42,569 nucleotides of DNA. Source: an uncultured Clostridia bacterium. GTDB taxonomy: Bacteria > Bacillota > Clostridia > Oscillospirales > Ruminococcaceae. Position numbers and translations under genes: made by a program. The notes beneath the pieces are model-generated. The model searched no databases. It saw nothing but the letters and a program-made list of their open reading frames with translations, and was not told the origin of the DNA. Location of the stretch: positions 1 to 42,569 of the forward strand of contig CANQVE010000015.1 of NCBI GenBank assembly GCA_947627205.1, given 5' to 3'. How positions within the stretch are numbered: the first letter of the stretch is position 1; each line of letters begins with the position of its first letter. Positions 42,465 to 42,569 of this stretch are shown one piece after another.

Positions 42465-42569
42465 CAAGTTTTAGTAATTTTACAATAAAATTTTGTACGT
42501 TTGTCAATGATATGTTACACTTTTCTCAAAAAAATATGATGCTAATAACTTTGAACGAAATCAGCCGCT

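Overview
The window looks like a chromosomal stretch from an anaerobic, endospore-forming member of the Clostridia, probably Oscillospirales/Ruminococcaceae-like (inference). The reasons are: the sporulation pair spoIIGA-sigE; an oxygen-independent (class III) ribonucleotide reductase pair nrdD/nrdG; several radical-SAM proteins; a lysine riboswitch on a diaminopimelate operon; strong Shine-Dalgarno sites; and many near-perfect TTGACA-17 bp-TATAAT promoters. No rRNA, tRNA, CRISPR array or intact insertion sequence was seen.

Layout. 1-2.2 kb: a sodium:solute symporter and a small Cys-rich membrane protein, both minus. 2.3-4.5 kb: a cobalamin-binding-type radical SAM protein and a TspO-family membrane protein, both plus. 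4.5-7.5 kb: a minus-strand operon of a TM1266-type small ACT protein, a substrate-binding lipoprotein, a permease and a short ATPase. It starts from a strong promoter and an attenuator leader. 7.6-12.0 kb: a minus-strand lysine/DAP operon (lysine riboswitch, asd, dapA, dapB, an orphan aspartokinase-like ACT protein, mscS). 12.1-14.0 kb: queA and an amidohydrolase. 14.0-20.1 kb: an AI-2E-type permease, a TatD-associated radical SAM gene, then ruvC-ruvA-TPR gene-ruvB-dprA. 20.1-25.1 kb: a small YolD-like gene (minus), nrdD and nrdG under a promoter with tandem NrdR-like boxes, and a peptide-binding lipoprotein. 25.1-32.7 kb, all minus: mfd, pth, an SPFH/zinc-ribbon protein and a GGDEF protein. 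32.7-33.3 kb: a repeat-rich non-coding stretch. 33.3-37.4 kb, plus: a GltD-like oxidoreductase, a glycosyltransferase-GtrA fusion, spoIIGA and sigE. 37.5-42.4 kb: a minus-strand five-gene accessory island.

Most notable points. (1) The island is led by a 953-residue FtsH-like protein with no visible membrane segments. It has two ATPase modules (the first with an altered Walker A) and an HELGH zinc-protease domain. Four small genes follow: an unknown, a mini P-loop protein, a DUF4869 protein and an AlbA_2/RecG-like protein lacking its DNA-binding part. (2) A ~108-nt structured element occurs twice (5851-5959 and 30762-30868). The copies are about 89% identical in the core, and three paired positions change together, which supports a folded RNA. 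(3) The nrdD product appears to stop before the C-terminal glycyl-radical motif that class III reductases need. (4) An attenuator with alternative hairpins and an unrecognised upstream domain precedes the TM1266/ABC operon.
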